Shown: piece after piece, positions 17,659-26,934 of the stretch
Layout of the letters: every line of letters starts with the position of its first letter
Position numbering within the stretch: position 1 is the stretch's first letter
Origin: CAJJDF01 sp965655625
GTDB lineage: Bacteria; Bacteroidota; Bacteroidia; Flavobacteriales_D; CAJJDF01
Direction of reading: 5' to 3'
DNA length: 64,000 bases
NCBI GenBank assembly: GCA_965655625.1
Contig: CBFHHA010000008.1
Span: 7,769 to 71,768 of the forward strand
Notes under the pieces: generated by a model
Told to the model about the DNA's origin: nothing
What the model saw: only the letters and a program-made list of their open reading frames with translations
The model's database searches: none
Translations under genes and position numbers: made by a program

Positions 17659-17735
17659 ATAATCAAAAATTAGGGTGTAACTATTATTAATACGGAGTTT
17701 ACTCATTTTTGGTGTCACATGGGTAGCACAAAAAC
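17659..17735 (+). repeat. Dispersed intergenic repeat, copy 3
   Basis: AATCAAAAATTAGGGTGTAACTATT near the 5' end and CATTTTTGGTGTCACATGGGTAGCACAAAAAC near the 3' end, given here in pieces that match copy 2. It follows a terminator by 16 bp. The remainder of 17736-18065 holds no ORF; it presumably contains the promoter of the next gene. Confidence 0.65.
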
Positions 17736-18065
17736 TACAAAAGAATTAAAACATAATCTTGATTGGTTTGTTCCAATTCTCTTTTTTTATTTTGAAACTT
17801 TTAGTTAGTATACATTGTTTAAAAAGATTCTTTTAAGAATTGTTCTAATTGATTCAAGTCACTCAGAAATTTAGAACCCTCAACATAATTACTCTTGGAT
17901 ATCGGTGAAGCTCAATCATAATTTCGATTTAAGATAAAGTTAATTCTAAACATTTATTAGTTACTTCATGTTAATGAGACTGGACCATATTATGAAATAA
18001 AAAAACTTAAACTTTGGTAAAAGAAAAGGAAAGACGTATTTTTAATCAGACAAAAAATACCTAAC

Positions 18066-19421
18066 ATGAAAATAACTTTATCGATCATACTAACCCTAGT
18101 AATTACATTTTTAGCTAATTCTCAAACGTATCCTTCATTAGAGATAAGTGCAGACATTGTCACTACATCAACTGGTGTTACAGTGGACGTACCGATAAAA
18201 GCAGGGACAAATTGGCAAAACATAACAAGTTTAAGAGGAACAATAACGTTTGACACGAACGTTATAACTTGGAACCAAATGTCATTCTGGGGATTATCAA
18301 ATCCTGGTGGCGCTGTTTTTACCTATCAGGGAAATGGTCGTATAACTTTTACTTGGATGTCAGTATTTTCAATAGGTCCAACTTTAAGCGCGGGAAGTAC
18401 GGTGTTTACACTCAGGTTTAATGCAGTCGGAAGTGGTGGACAAATTTCTCCAATAACTTTTTCGAATACACCTCAAATTCTTTTTTGGAATAATGGATTC
18501 GGTTGGTCTGGAAATAATTTTAACTCAACAAATGGATCTGTAACCATAATTGGCTGTAACAATCCAGTGGCTATTTGGTCAGATACGACTAATCAATTAA
18601 ATGTCAACTTCAATGATCTAACCACAGCTGCTATTACTTCATGGGCATGGGATTTTGGTGACGGAAATACAAGTAATGTACAAAACCCGAGTCATACATA
18701 CTCTTCATCTGGAACTTATAACGTTTGCCTAATCGTAACTGATACATGTGGAAGTGATACGTTGTGTAAAAACGTAACAGTTACCAATTGCACCGTAGCA
18801 TTAGGTACCAACACAAGAACGGAATGTGATTCACTGTTATGGATAGATGGGAATATTTATTATTCAAATAATAATTCTGCCACTTTTAATATAGTTGGAG
18901 GCGCTGCGAATTCTTGTGATAGTATTGTTACTTTAAATCTAACAGTTATTAATAACGATAAAACGATAACTAAAACAAATACTACTCTAACATCCAATCA
19001 ATTAGTTGGAACCTATCAATGGATAGATTGTAACGGAAACCAACCTATTCCTGGAGAGACCAATCAATCTTTTACTGCAACTTCAAACGGCAGCTATGCT
19101 GTTATTTTAAGCAATAATGGGTGTACAGATACGTCAGCTTGTGAAAGTGTTTTTTCGGTAGGAATTAAAAATCAAGAGTTAGAAACTGATATCAATATTT
19201 ATCCTAATCCTTTCGAAAATCAAATCAATATATCATTTAATGAAAAAATAATTTCATCCCATTCAGTGAAAATTTATAATTCTATTGGGAAATTAGTCCT
19301 GAGTGAGAACCTTTCCAACCAATTAACCAAAATAGATCTATCAGATTTAGATGACGGCTTCTATTATATAACCATAAATGATTTTAGAAATTCTAGAAAA
19401 TTTAAGGTTATAAAGAAATGA
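18066..19421 (+). CDS. Secreted T9SS protein with cohesin-like and PKD domains
   Basis: 451 residues. Signal peptide about 1-19 (ending in LANSQ). Residues about 22-160 form a cohesin-like beta-sandwich. Residues about 165-235 are a PKD domain with SWAWDFGDGNTS and PSHTYSSSGTYNVCL. An Ig-like segment follows with paired cysteines, and a T9SS type A sorting domain covers about 380-451 (IYPNPF start, DGFYYI near the end). Likely a cell-surface or released protein for protein-protein or glycan contacts; no enzyme motif is visible. Single gene with its own terminator downstream. Confidence 0.8.
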   Translation: MKITLSIILTLVITFLANSQTYPSLEISADIVTTSTGVTVDVPIKAGTNWQNITSLRGTITFDTNVITWNQMSFWGLSNPGGAVFTYQGNGRITFTWMSVFSIGPTLSAGSTVFTLRFNAVGSGGQISPITFSNTPQILFWNNGFGWSGNNFNSTNGSVTIIGCNNPVAIWSDTTNQLNVNFNDLTTAAITSWAWDFGDGNTSNVQNPSHTYSSSGTYNVCLIVTDTCGSDTLCKNVTVTNCTVALGTNTRTECDSLLWIDGNIYYSNNNSATFNIVGGAANSCDSIVTLNLTVINNDKTITKTNTTLTSNQLVGTYQWIDCNGNQPIPGETNQSFTATSNGSYAVILSNNGCTDTSACESVFSVGIKNQELETDINIYPNPFENQINISFNEKIISSHSVKIYNSIGKLVLSENLSNQLTKIDLSDLDDGFYYITINDFRNSRKFKVIKK

Positions 19422-19572
19422 TATGAACTATTATTTTAAATAAATGAGATTTTTATGAATTGAATTATTTTGGAAAAATTAAATACTTTAAATAAGTACC
19501 CGAAACAACAGCATTAAGTATCGATTAACTATTAAAATTAATAGGTTCTAATAGAATCTACCAGCTTAAAAC

Positions 19573-19606
19573 AAAAAAGCCATTCGTTAGTTCACGAATG
19601 GCTTTT
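19573..19606 (+). terminator. Rho-independent terminator
   Basis: Stem AAAAGCCATTCGT with its complement around a six-base loop, followed by TTTT. It is very similar in sequence to the terminator at 17610-17643 and is followed 8 bp later by dispersed repeat copy 4. Confidence 0.8.
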
Positions 19607-19613
19607 CAATCTT

Positions 19614-19700
19614 TCACTTAACGATCAAAAATTTGGCCGTAACTATTTTTTTTACAGATTTTTAGGACTAATGGAGTCTTTTTGGTATAACAGATTTTCC
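19614..19700 (+). repeat. Dispersed intergenic repeat, copy 4
   Basis: TCACTTAACGATCAAAAAT then TTGGCCGTAACTATT, a longer middle, and TCTTTTTGGTATAACAGATT. It is more diverged than copies 1-3. An upstream box AATAGAATCTACCAGC (about 19550-19565) matches the box ahead of copies 1 and 5. It lies between convergent genes. Confidence 0.6.
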
Positions 19701-19767
19701 CTAATTTATTATTAACTATTTTATTTGTATTCTTGGCAAAGTAGAACAACATATTATTTTTTTAATT

Positions 19768-20652
19768 TCAGGTGTTAGGGAAAGTGTTATTTTTAAACTT
19801 ATTATGAATTGTAATTATTAGTAATCCAAAAATAACTGCTACCAAAATCAAAATTGTACTAGTTAATCCTTGAACACCAAATGATATACGTATTAAAATC
19901 GTTGAAACTACAAATCCTGAATTCCTCATTATTCTATGAAATTCATCGGTATAAAAAAATGAAATTAATAATAAGACAACATCCACTAAAATAAGGACTG
20001 TAAAGAATTCATCAAAAAACAGATTGTTAATTGTTTCAAAACTAGGTAAATTATCCGCTCTAAATGAAATGCTAGAAGACCAATTAAACAGTGTAATTGA
20101 GGCCATTGAAAAGAATATTGGAACTAAGACCAAAGCTATTCTTCTCTTCCTGCGTATGAATTTATCAAATTGAATTTTATTTTCACTAGATACTTTAGTT
20201 TTATTTGACCCTTGTTTTACAAACAAATAAATCAAATAAAAAAGAATAATTGATGCAATCAAATCATAAGTGAATTGTACATCTCCCTTTATGTTAAACC
20301 AATCTGATGACAATTCTAAACTAGACAAATCTTTAAATAATTTTCTAATTATGATCAGTGTAATTATTTCATATTGCTTAGTAATGTATGTAGTGAATGA
20401 TCTTGGTAAATAATAAATTAATAAGTAGACCTCGTAAATAAGAATAAATGAGAAAGGAGTGTAAATTGCAGATATTGGATTTTTGAACAATTCTGATGAT
20501 GAAAAAAAAATTACAATATTCTGTTTTGATAAAAAAATCAAAAATAAATGAATAAAAAATCCAGTCAGTGCCAAGTACAATATGATTTTTTCAATTCGCT
20601 TTTTAGAGTGATGAGACAAAAAAAACACATCCAGTTTGTTTAGTAAATTCAT
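19768..20652 (-). CDS. Integral membrane protein of unknown function
   Basis: 294 residues with about six or seven hydrophobic segments (around 24-43, 65-82, 128-147, 168-190, 212-234 and 243-278). A basic loop RRKRRIAL near 167-174 marks a cytoplasmic side. I recognise no family or catalytic motif. It is flanked on both sides by dispersed repeats (copies 4 and 5) and has no operon partner. Confidence 0.6.
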   Translation of the reverse strand: MNLLNKLDVFFLSHHSKKRIEKIILYLALTGFFIHLFLIFLSKQNIVIFFSSSELFKNPISAIYTPFSFILIYEVYLLIYYLPRSFTTYITKQYEIITLIIIRKLFKDLSSLELSSDWFNIKGDVQFTYDLIASIILFYLIYLFVKQGSNKTKVSSENKIQFDKFIRRKRRIALVLVPIFFSMASITLFNWSSSISFRADNLPSFETINNLFFDEFFTVLILVDVVLLLISFFYTDEFHRIMRNSGFVVSTILIRISFGVQGLTSTILILVAVIFGLLIITIHNKFKNNTFPNT

Positions 20653-21003
20653 TTTTTATGTGTGTAATTATTTGTTTTTTAAAATTTAACTCATTTCCAT
20701 ACATCTTAAATATACAATTTTATTCATATATTTTAATATTACTATTAAAATGAGTGGGTTAAAGTAGCGATTAGGTGAAACATATAATCGTGTAGTTTAA
20801 CTAAAAACAAACTGAATCAGGGTTTACCTTGTTTAATAGAAGTTATTTGAAAAATTATTTTCATTAGGATTATAATTCAAAAATATCTCCTGGAGCCGGA
20901 TAAAATCCTCCTCCATAAATGATTATAACTAAAGGCTAACATATATAAACCTTTAAGGAAACTCCGAAGAATTAAAAAAAACCTGAGAATCAATTTTTAG
21001 TTC

Positions 21004-21095
21004 TGATAGAATCTAACTGCTAAAAATAAAAATTAGGTTGTAACAAATGTTTATACTGTGACTCACTATTTTTCGTTTTTTTTGGTATCATAGAT
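21004..21095 (+). repeat. Dispersed intergenic repeat, copy 5
   Basis: Starts with TGATAGAATCTAACTGCTAA, the upstream box also present ahead of copies 1 and 4, then goes directly into AAAAATTAGGTTGTAAC without a hairpin in between, and ends TTTTTTGGTATCATAGATT. Nothing else could be identified in 20653-21177. Confidence 0.6.
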
Positions 21096-21177
21096 TGGTA
21101 ATAGACGTTTTGTAAAATCATTTATTCTAATTCAAAATTAATGATTCTCAAATTTAAAAACTTTTTTAATTCAAATT

Positions 21178-23442
21178 TTAACGCGATAAAAGAAAACCCG
21201 ATAGGTTGAAATTTCCCCCAGAGCCTCTTGCATCGGGTATAGATTTAGATTGAATTATTATTTTTTGTACACTTTGTTCAAACATCAGTTTTTGATTATA
21301 TCCGCCACCATACCCAAAGTTATTTGTTGTTGTATGGATGTTAGTGTTAAGATACGAAACATACCTCGGTAGATTAAAATGTTGACTTGTTGATCCCACT
21401 ACAGTATTAGCAATTGACTCAACTGCAATCATAACAGTATCACCCACTGAATCCAATGCTATAATTTGAATAAATGATTTTTGACCAGTATTGGATGTGG
21501 CATGAGAATTGTAAAAATATAAATACAATCCAATCAAAGGTTTAGATATTGACAAAGTGTCTATTCTGTCACATAGATTACAGTAAATTTGAGTAAATCC
21601 ATTATAAAAAATATATTCATTAACACCCGCGGTTCCCTGGATTCCCTGAGGACCTTGTAGACCTGTCAGTCCTATTGGCCCCTGTAATCCCTGAGGACCC
21701 ATTGCTCCTGTATCTCCTTTGGGGCCCTGGATTCCCTGCGGACCTTGGGGACCTGTCAATCCAATTGGTCCCTGAACTCCTTGAATTCCTTGTAACCCTT
21801 GAGGACCTGTTGCTCCTGTATCTCCTTTGGGGCCCTGAATTCCCTGTGGGCCTTGTGGGCCTGTTGCTCCAGTCAGTCCAACTGAACCTTGAACACCTTG
21901 AATTCCTTGTATTCCCTGAGGACCAATTGCACCAGTATCACCTTTAGGGCCTTGGATTCCTTGTGGGCCTTGTGGACCTGTTGCTCCGGTCAATCCAATT
22001 GGCCCTTGAATTCCTTGAATACCTTGTAACCCCTGAGGACCAATTGCTCCTGTATCTCCTTTGGGTCCTTGAATTCCTTGTGGACCTTGTGGTCCTGTTG
22101 CTCCAGTCAATCCAATTGGTCCCTGCGGTCCCTGAGGACCTGTCAATCCAATGGAACCCTGAATTCCCTGAATTCCTTGAGGACCAATTGCTCCTGTATC
22201 TCCTTTGGGACCCTGAATTCCCTGCAAACCTTGTGGACCTGTTGCTCCAGTTAATCCTATTGGCCCTTGAACTCCCTGAATCCCTTGAGGACCCATCGCT
22301 CCGGTATCTCCTTTGGGACCCTGAGGACCGGTTGCTCCTGTTAATCCTATTGGCCCTTGTAGCCCTTGTGGACCAATTGCTCCGGTATCTCCTTTTGGCC
22401 CTTGAGCTCCTTGTAGCCCTTGCGGTCCCTGAGGACCTGTTAATCCAATGGAACCCTGAATACCCTGAATTCCTTGTGGACCTTGTGGACCAATTGCTCC
22501 GGTATCTCCTTTCGGACCTTGAATTCCTTGTGGTCCCATTGCTCCTGTTAATCCTATTGGACCTTGAATCCCTTGTGGACCCTGAGGACCGGTTGCTCCA
22601 GTCAATCCTATTGGTCCTTGAACTCCCTGAATCCCTTGAGGACCCATCGCTCCGGTATCTCCTTTGTGACCCTGAATTCCTTGTGGACCTTGTGGACCTA
22701 TTGCACCAGTTAAACCTTGGATTCCTTGCGGACCCTGTGGACCCATTACTCCAGTATCTCCTTTGGGGCCTTGAATTCCCTGTGAACCTGTCAATCCAAT
22801 CGGTCCTTGAATTCCTTGCGGACCTATTGCTCCGGTATCTCCTTTGGATCCTTGTGGACCAGTTAGTCCTATTGGTCCTTGAGGTCCGGTTAATCCTGTG
22901 AGTACAGGTGTTGTGTAGCTTGAACTATCTAAATAGGTGAATGTAATGGTTCCATCTCCGTTATCCATTACACTCTTGATTCCATTTCCTGCTTTGTTGG
23001 CATATTTACTATACAAAGCATAAGGCACACTCCATAGCTGTTGTGTTCCCATGTCTCTGTATCCTTTTCCTTTTTTTAAGTCTATTTCTACTTTCAGGTA
23101 AAAGTCCACTTTTCCCCAATCAATTTGGCTAAACAATCCTGAACTTGGTTCTTTTGTTCCTTGTCCAATAATTGTATTAAATAATCCGAACTCATCTGTC
23201 ATTAAATTATGTGTTTCACTATAGGCAATATTTCCTGTGGGTGTGGTTTCGATAATTGAAAACCTTACCTCTATTTCTTCCTCTGATATAGGCTGATTCG
23301 ATACATCTACTCCTGGTGTTTCATTTCCTTCAGTATCGATTGCCACCGCCTGATAATTAATTCCTTCTGGCGGTGGAGTTGTTTGTGCTTTTATTGTTAG
23401 CGTGGTAGCTATGAGCGAGATTAGGATAAGTACTTTTTTCAT
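21178..23442 (-). CDS. Secreted collagen-like (Gly-X-Y) repeat protein
   Basis: 754 residues from the ATG at 23442, which gives a clean signal peptide (about 1-20, ending in TIKAQ); an upstream in-frame ATG at 23481 would overlap the previous gene and hide it. Residues about 21-180 form a globular N-terminal domain beginning EGINYQAVAIDTEGN, common on Bacteroidota repeat proteins. Residues about 182-614 are an almost unbroken Gly-X-Y tract of motifs such as GPQGIQGPKGDTGAIGPQG. The last 140 residues form a separate C-terminal domain. No T9SS type A sorting signal is seen. The protein is probably a trimeric surface fibre. It is the last gene of a three-gene run with an outer-membrane barrel and a sorting-domain protein. 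Confidence 0.85.
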   Translation of the reverse strand: MKKVLILISLIATTLTIKAQTTPPPEGINYQAVAIDTEGNETPGVDVSNQPISEEEIEVRFSIIETTPTGNIAYSETHNLMTDEFGLFNTIIGQGTKEPSSGLFSQIDWGKVDFYLKVEIDLKKGKGYRDMGTQQLWSVPYALYSKYANKAGNGIKSVMDNGDGTITFTYLDSSSYTTPVLTGLTGPQGPIGLTGPQGSKGDTGAIGPQGIQGPIGLTGSQGIQGPKGDTGVMGPQGPQGIQGLTGAIGPQGPQGIQGHKGDTGAMGPQGIQGVQGPIGLTGATGPQGPQGIQGPIGLTGAMGPQGIQGPKGDTGAIGPQGPQGIQGIQGSIGLTGPQGPQGLQGAQGPKGDTGAIGPQGLQGPIGLTGATGPQGPKGDTGAMGPQGIQGVQGPIGLTGATGPQGLQGIQGPKGDTGAIGPQGIQGIQGSIGLTGPQGPQGPIGLTGATGPQGPQGIQGPKGDTGAIGPQGLQGIQGIQGPIGLTGATGPQGPQGIQGPKGDTGAIGPQGIQGIQGVQGSVGLTGATGPQGPQGIQGPKGDTGATGPQGLQGIQGVQGPIGLTGPQGPQGIQGPKGDTGAMGPQGLQGPIGLTGLQGPQGIQGTAGVNEYIFYNGFTQIYCNLCDRIDTLSISKPLIGLYLYFYNSHATSNTGQKSFIQIIALDSVGDTVMIAVESIANTVVGSTSQHFNLPRYVSYLNTNIHTTTNNFGYGGGYNQKLMFEQSVQKIIIQSKSIPDARGSGGNFNLSGFLLSR
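21601..22899 (-). repeat. DNA tandem repeats encoding the Gly-X-Y tract
   Basis: About 1.3 kb of near-repeats of the coding words for GPQG, IQGP, KGDTGAI and IGLTGAT. Unit boundaries vary but remain multiples of 9 bp, so recombination would keep the frame while changing fibre length. Confidence 0.8.
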
Positions 23443-23470
23443 AATGTTCTTTTTTTCTTTGTGGATTGGA

Positions 23471-24094
23471 TTATAGCTCAATAGTCAATCCTACTTTGAT
23501 GGCTTGATTTCTGTTTCTTGTTTGTTGGTCGGTTTTGTCATTTTCTATCTGGCTTAGTCCATATCCAAATTGATATTCTCCAAACACACTCATCGTTTTC
23601 GTAATAGAAAACCGAATGTTAGTCATTGCTCTTGCTCCAAAGTCTATGGGATTAAATGCTTCTTCTTCGTTTAAAGAATATGTCTTAGTTCCTATGGTTT
23701 GTTCTCCTCCTATTAAATAACCTCCATAAAATCCTGCCCCAAGTGATACGCCTAGTGACTTCTTTTGAATAGCTTCGTACAAGTATGTTGCTTCCAAATC
23801 AAGGTAATTCAGTGACCATGTCATGGGAGTAGTTCCTATCGTTGATTTTGCTCCTGCTTGTCTGAGGCTTAATGAAGGTCTTAGGATGTGTTTTGAATTT
23901 TCAATATTTAGTTGAATTCCAAACGTAGATTGGCTAATAATCTCATAGTTAGAGCTTTCATCTACTCCCTGGCTATTTACAAAACTAAAAGTTGAATAAG
24001 TAGGTCCTCCAAAAATTCCGACACTTAGTGTCTTTTGAGAAAAAGTAATAGAAGCTATTGACACCGCTAAAAGTGTGATTAATGTGTTTTTCAT
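23471..24094 (-). CDS. Outer-membrane beta-barrel protein
   Basis: 207 residues. Signal peptide about 1-19 (ending in ITFSQ). The rest has alternating amphipathic strands (for example SVGIFGGPTYSTFSF and SLGVSLGAGFYGGYLIGG) and ends in an aromatic/hydrophobic strand (AIKVGLTIEL), as in small porin-like barrels of the OMP_b-brl type. It lies 28 bp before the start of the collagen-like gene and 4 bp after the sorting-domain gene, so the three are probably one operon. It might anchor or export the fibre, which is an inference from position. Confidence 0.75.
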   Translation of the reverse strand: MKNTLITLLAVSIASITFSQKTLSVGIFGGPTYSTFSFVNSQGVDESSNYEIISQSTFGIQLNIENSKHILRPSLSLRQAGAKSTIGTTPMTWSLNYLDLEATYLYEAIQKKSLGVSLGAGFYGGYLIGGEQTIGTKTYSLNEEEAFNPIDFGARAMTNIRFSITKTMSVFGEYQFGYGLSQIENDKTDQQTRNRNQAIKVGLTIEL

Positions 24095-24098
24095 AGTT

Positions 24099-24584
24099 TT
24101 AATATTTTATTAGTCTTGAATTTCCAAGTTTACCTGATGGTGTGGATAATCTTATGAGGTAGGTTCCACTGGCTAACGAAGTAGGCAACGTAACTTGAAT
24201 TGAATTGAATTTTCGGTATTGGTTGGTGTACAATAGTTTACCCGCTAGGCTATAAATGGTCAAATCCAAATACTCCTCTTCTGTGAGGTTTGTTTGAATT
24301 GTAAACTCCCTTCTTGTTGGGTTAGGAAACAACTCAAACTCAATCTTATTTGTTAAGGTCTTTTTCTTACCAAAAGAAAAGACGTTCTTTTCAAAGCCTT
24401 GTTGCAAAGAAAGGTTGTCCTTTTTCTTTGCATCTACTCTTCCCTCTTGTCCTGCTGTATGGGATAAATAAATCCCCTTAGTGTTCGTACTTCCTCCAAA
24501 ACTGGATAAAGTGGAACTCATTAGTCGCTGGCTTGAGGCTGATAGGGTTACTAAGAGTAATAATACTGTTAAATGTATTTTCAT
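24099..24584 (-). CDS. Short secreted protein with T9SS type A sorting domain
   Basis: 161 residues. Signal peptide about 1-18 (ending in SASSQ). A short mature part contains YLSHTAGQEGRV and LSLQQGFEKNVF, then a T9SS type A sorting domain covers about 85-161 (LFPNPTRREF start, ASGTYLIRL). Small proteins of this form are common as the first gene ahead of collagen-like or repeat proteins in Bacteroidota. It is the first gene of the minus operon and is divergent from the regulator paralogue at 24753. Confidence 0.75.
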   Translation of the reverse strand: MKIHLTVLLLLVTLSASSQRLMSSTLSSFGGSTNTKGIYLSHTAGQEGRVDAKKKDNLSLQQGFEKNVFSFGKKKTLTNKIEFELFPNPTRREFTIQTNLTEEEYLDLTIYSLAGKLLYTNQYRKFNSIQVTLPTSLASGTYLIRLSTPSGKLGNSRLIKY

Positions 24585-24752
24585 AATTTGATTCTCATTT
24601 CTTATTTCGGTTTTTAGTATCTCTTCGACTTTGTCAATTAAATCTTACTGCATCGTATTTTATTACTTAAAGTTAATTTGAAACAAAAAGAAAACATGTT
24701 CATACTAAGTTCATTTTTTTTATAGCTTTGTTTTGTATTAATATACAAGAGT

Positions 24753-26054
24753 ATGAATGAGACGATAGGGCTACTTAAAGTAGATGTGGAACGGGCCATT
24801 GGGTTTAAAATTAAAACCACAACCGAAGCAAAAGCTTTTCATCAGTTATTAGTTGAAAAAACTAATAGCACAGTTAGCTTAAGTACAATCAGAAGGTTCT
24901 GGGGACTTATTCCTCAAAGAAAACCGAATCAGCATACATTGAATGAATTATCCAAGTTTATTCAGTATCAGTCGTTTTATCACTATTCAAAAAACAAAAG
25001 TCAGTTTGCAACATGGTTTGATGTAATGGAGATTCACAAACTGAAATTCAAAAAAAAATTAAAAACAGAAGATTTTGATTTAATTGAAAGGCATTACAAT
25101 ATTCACGGATCTACACTTTTTGTCATGAATTTGATAGAAGTGGCAATTTTTAATAAAAATTGGCCTTATGTTTTTGACCTTTTTAATCCCCGTAAATTAA
25201 ATATCATAGAAAACAAGGGCGTTATAAGTAACTTTACCGCAAAGCTTGCCAATCTAACCCTGTTGTTTTTAAAACATTTACCTGAGCATGAATTTAATAC
25301 TGCTGTAAACCAATTAATTCTCAACAAGAATTTCAAGAACTATTGTGTGTATGTATTTGTAGATGTCATCAATTTAAACAACTTTTACGGGGACATTCTA
25401 CACAACATTAAGAATACTAATGTTGATGTTCAAGAGAACACCTTTCTTGACTTAATTCTAGGCTTGCGTTCTTTTTTATGTGAAAAACCCATACAGAGAG
25501 TTTCAGTGAGCGAAACCGATATTAAACTATTTCCCGAGGTACTTATTGGAAGATATTATGGGTATCTAATTATTTACAATTCTATTCATTCTAATGAAGA
25601 AGCTGAAGAATTGGCCTGGAAACAGTACTTAAACAAAATAAACAGTTCGAATAAAAAGAGAGATCTTCTTCATGAGTTTGTACTTCATTTATTATTGATA
25701 AGGCAATTTGATAAACTGGAATACATACTCGAAAACTTTCATGATGACATATTTGATTATGTTCACATACACAGTTATCTCGATGGATTTATTTTTAATT
25801 TGATAGATGTAATAATTAGCCTTAAAACTAAAGATAAATCAAGGGCCAAAAACATATTCTCTCACTTGGATATTCATAAAATAACCGATAGTTCTTACTG
25901 TGATTACTATTTGATTTTTTATTACTTAGTAGGTTTTAATTTTAACCAAAATACAGCGCATCAAAAACACTGTAAGGATCAGTATGAGAAAATAGCTGAC
26001 CAATCAGGGTTTATTTTGTTTAACGAAGGTTATTTGAAGAATTACTTTAAGTAA
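24753..26054 (+). CDS. Predicted HTH-containing regulator, paralogue of the gene at 16345
   Basis: 433 residues. The N-terminal segment STIRRFWGLIPQRKPNQHT with TLNELSKFIQYQSFY aligns with the corresponding part of the protein at 16345-17610. The body is alpha-helical, without catalytic motifs, and shares the VYVFVDVINLNNFYG and LRSFL landmarks. It is transcribed away from the operon encoding a sorting-domain protein, a barrel and the collagen-like fibre, 168 bp apart. I infer control of that operon. DNA binding is suggested only by the HTH-like pattern. Confidence 0.55.
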   Translation: MNETIGLLKVDVERAIGFKIKTTTEAKAFHQLLVEKTNSTVSLSTIRRFWGLIPQRKPNQHTLNELSKFIQYQSFYHYSKNKSQFATWFDVMEIHKLKFKKKLKTEDFDLIERHYNIHGSTLFVMNLIEVAIFNKNWPYVFDLFNPRKLNIIENKGVISNFTAKLANLTLLFLKHLPEHEFNTAVNQLILNKNFKNYCVYVFVDVINLNNFYGDILHNIKNTNVDVQENTFLDLILGLRSFLCEKPIQRVSVSETDIKLFPEVLIGRYYGYLIIYNSIHSNEEAEELAWKQYLNKINSSNKKRDLLHEFVLHLLLIRQFDKLEYILENFHDDIFDYVHIHSYLDGFIFNLIDVIISLKTKDKSRAKNIFSHLDIHKITDSSYCDYYLIFYYLVGFNFNQNTAHQKHCKDQYEKIADQSGFILFNEGYLKNYFK

Positions 26055-26128
26055 TTTAAACAAGGATTGCACAAACCAAAAGACTTTGTGTCTGTTGCCA
26101 CAAGGTTAATTAAAAACAGAAATTAAGT

Positions 26129-26189
26129 GGTTCTGTCGCATTAACTTCATTAAAAATAATCAATTTAATTTTTAATACATTGTTAAGCA
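26129..26189 (+). repeat. 61-bp terminal inverted repeat, left copy
   Basis: Begins GGTTCTGTCGCATTAAC. It matches the reverse complement of 44577-44637 at 59 of 61 positions (differences at 26155 and 26161), counted by eye. The first 16 bases are the common end of the IS-like elements in this window. It defines the left boundary of the accessory region. Confidence 0.8.
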
Positions 26190-26436
26190 ACTATCAAACA
26201 AAATATTTTGAACGAAGTAAAATAAGAATTCATGGTTTGTCTACCGGTGAAGTTAAGATCTAAATACGTCCATTACCAATCATTAAAAGCTAATTTAAAT
26301 CCTAAAATGTTTTACCTATGTTTTACCTAGCTCGATTTAAGAGAAAGTTTTCGAGTAAAAATTCGATGGAATTCGGTTAAAATTTTAGCCGAAACACACA
26401 GTGATTAAACCTCTCACACCCCTTAATTTTACTCAT

Positions 26437-26473
26437 AAAAAAGCCTCTAATCAATGATTAGAGGCTTTTTTTT
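26437..26473 (+). terminator. Strong rho-independent terminator
   Basis: A 17-bp perfect stem (AAAAAAGCCTCTAATCA and its complement) around a single A, followed by a T-run. There is no complete gene between the stop at 26054 and this hairpin, so it may belong to a lost gene or to read-through from the regulator. The remaining sequence of 26055-26554 shows no ORF I would trust. Confidence 0.8.
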
Positions 26474-26554
26474 GTACTCAAGGACGGACAAATATCGAAC
26501 TTTTTGAAAGAGGATATCCTATTAGTTCTGAGTATTATTTAAGATCCTTATCCT

Positions 26555-26705
26555 GGTTCTGTCGCATCTACCAAATTTAACCGATTTAAATTGATAAAAT
26601 TCAAATGTCATAAAATAAATTCAATTGAAAATCAGCACTTTAGTTTTTTATCTGATTCCATTTTTCTTAAAAAAAAGCAAAAAAATAGACAGATGCGACA
26701 GAACC
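26555..26705. mobile_element. 151-bp IS-end element A (MITE-like)
   Basis: Starts GGTTCTGTCGCATCTACC and ends with AGACAGATGCGACAGAACC, so the ends are inverted repeats of 15 bases. The interior is AT-rich and non-coding. The length is 151 bp, the same as elements B and C. The ends resemble those of IS6/IS240-family insertion sequences (GGTTCTGTTGCAAA type, from general knowledge). No transposase is present, so it is non-autonomous. Confidence 0.7.
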
Positions 26706-26934
26706 TTAAACGGTGTTTAGAGATGCTAAAATCGAAGAGTATTCATGTTAATAGTTTTCTGGTCATTTACCGTATCAAATAATATTTCACTTTGATCGAA
26801 GTTAAAGTAGAGTAAAATCAATTTGCCCTCATTTTTTGTAAAAGTAATTATACTTCAAAAGTTGTTTAAAACTTGCGGTCATTATTAGAATCTTTCTTTT
26901 TTTTATACTTAATTTATGTTTAGTTTTGGGAAAT

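Noticed and set aside
21601..22899. CRISPR-like repeat array
   Set aside because: The repeats are codon-phased, vary in unit length by multiples of 9 bp, and encode a continuous collagen-like tract; no unique spacers of constant length.
21675..22901. Long leucine/proline-rich ORFs on the plus strand
   Set aside because: They are shadows of the Gly-X-Y repeat on the minus strand; the composition is explained by the complement of GGA/CCT-type codons and no start context is present.
26591..26782. 63-aa ORF
   Set aside because: It spans the right half and end of element A; no ribosome binding site or recognisable product.
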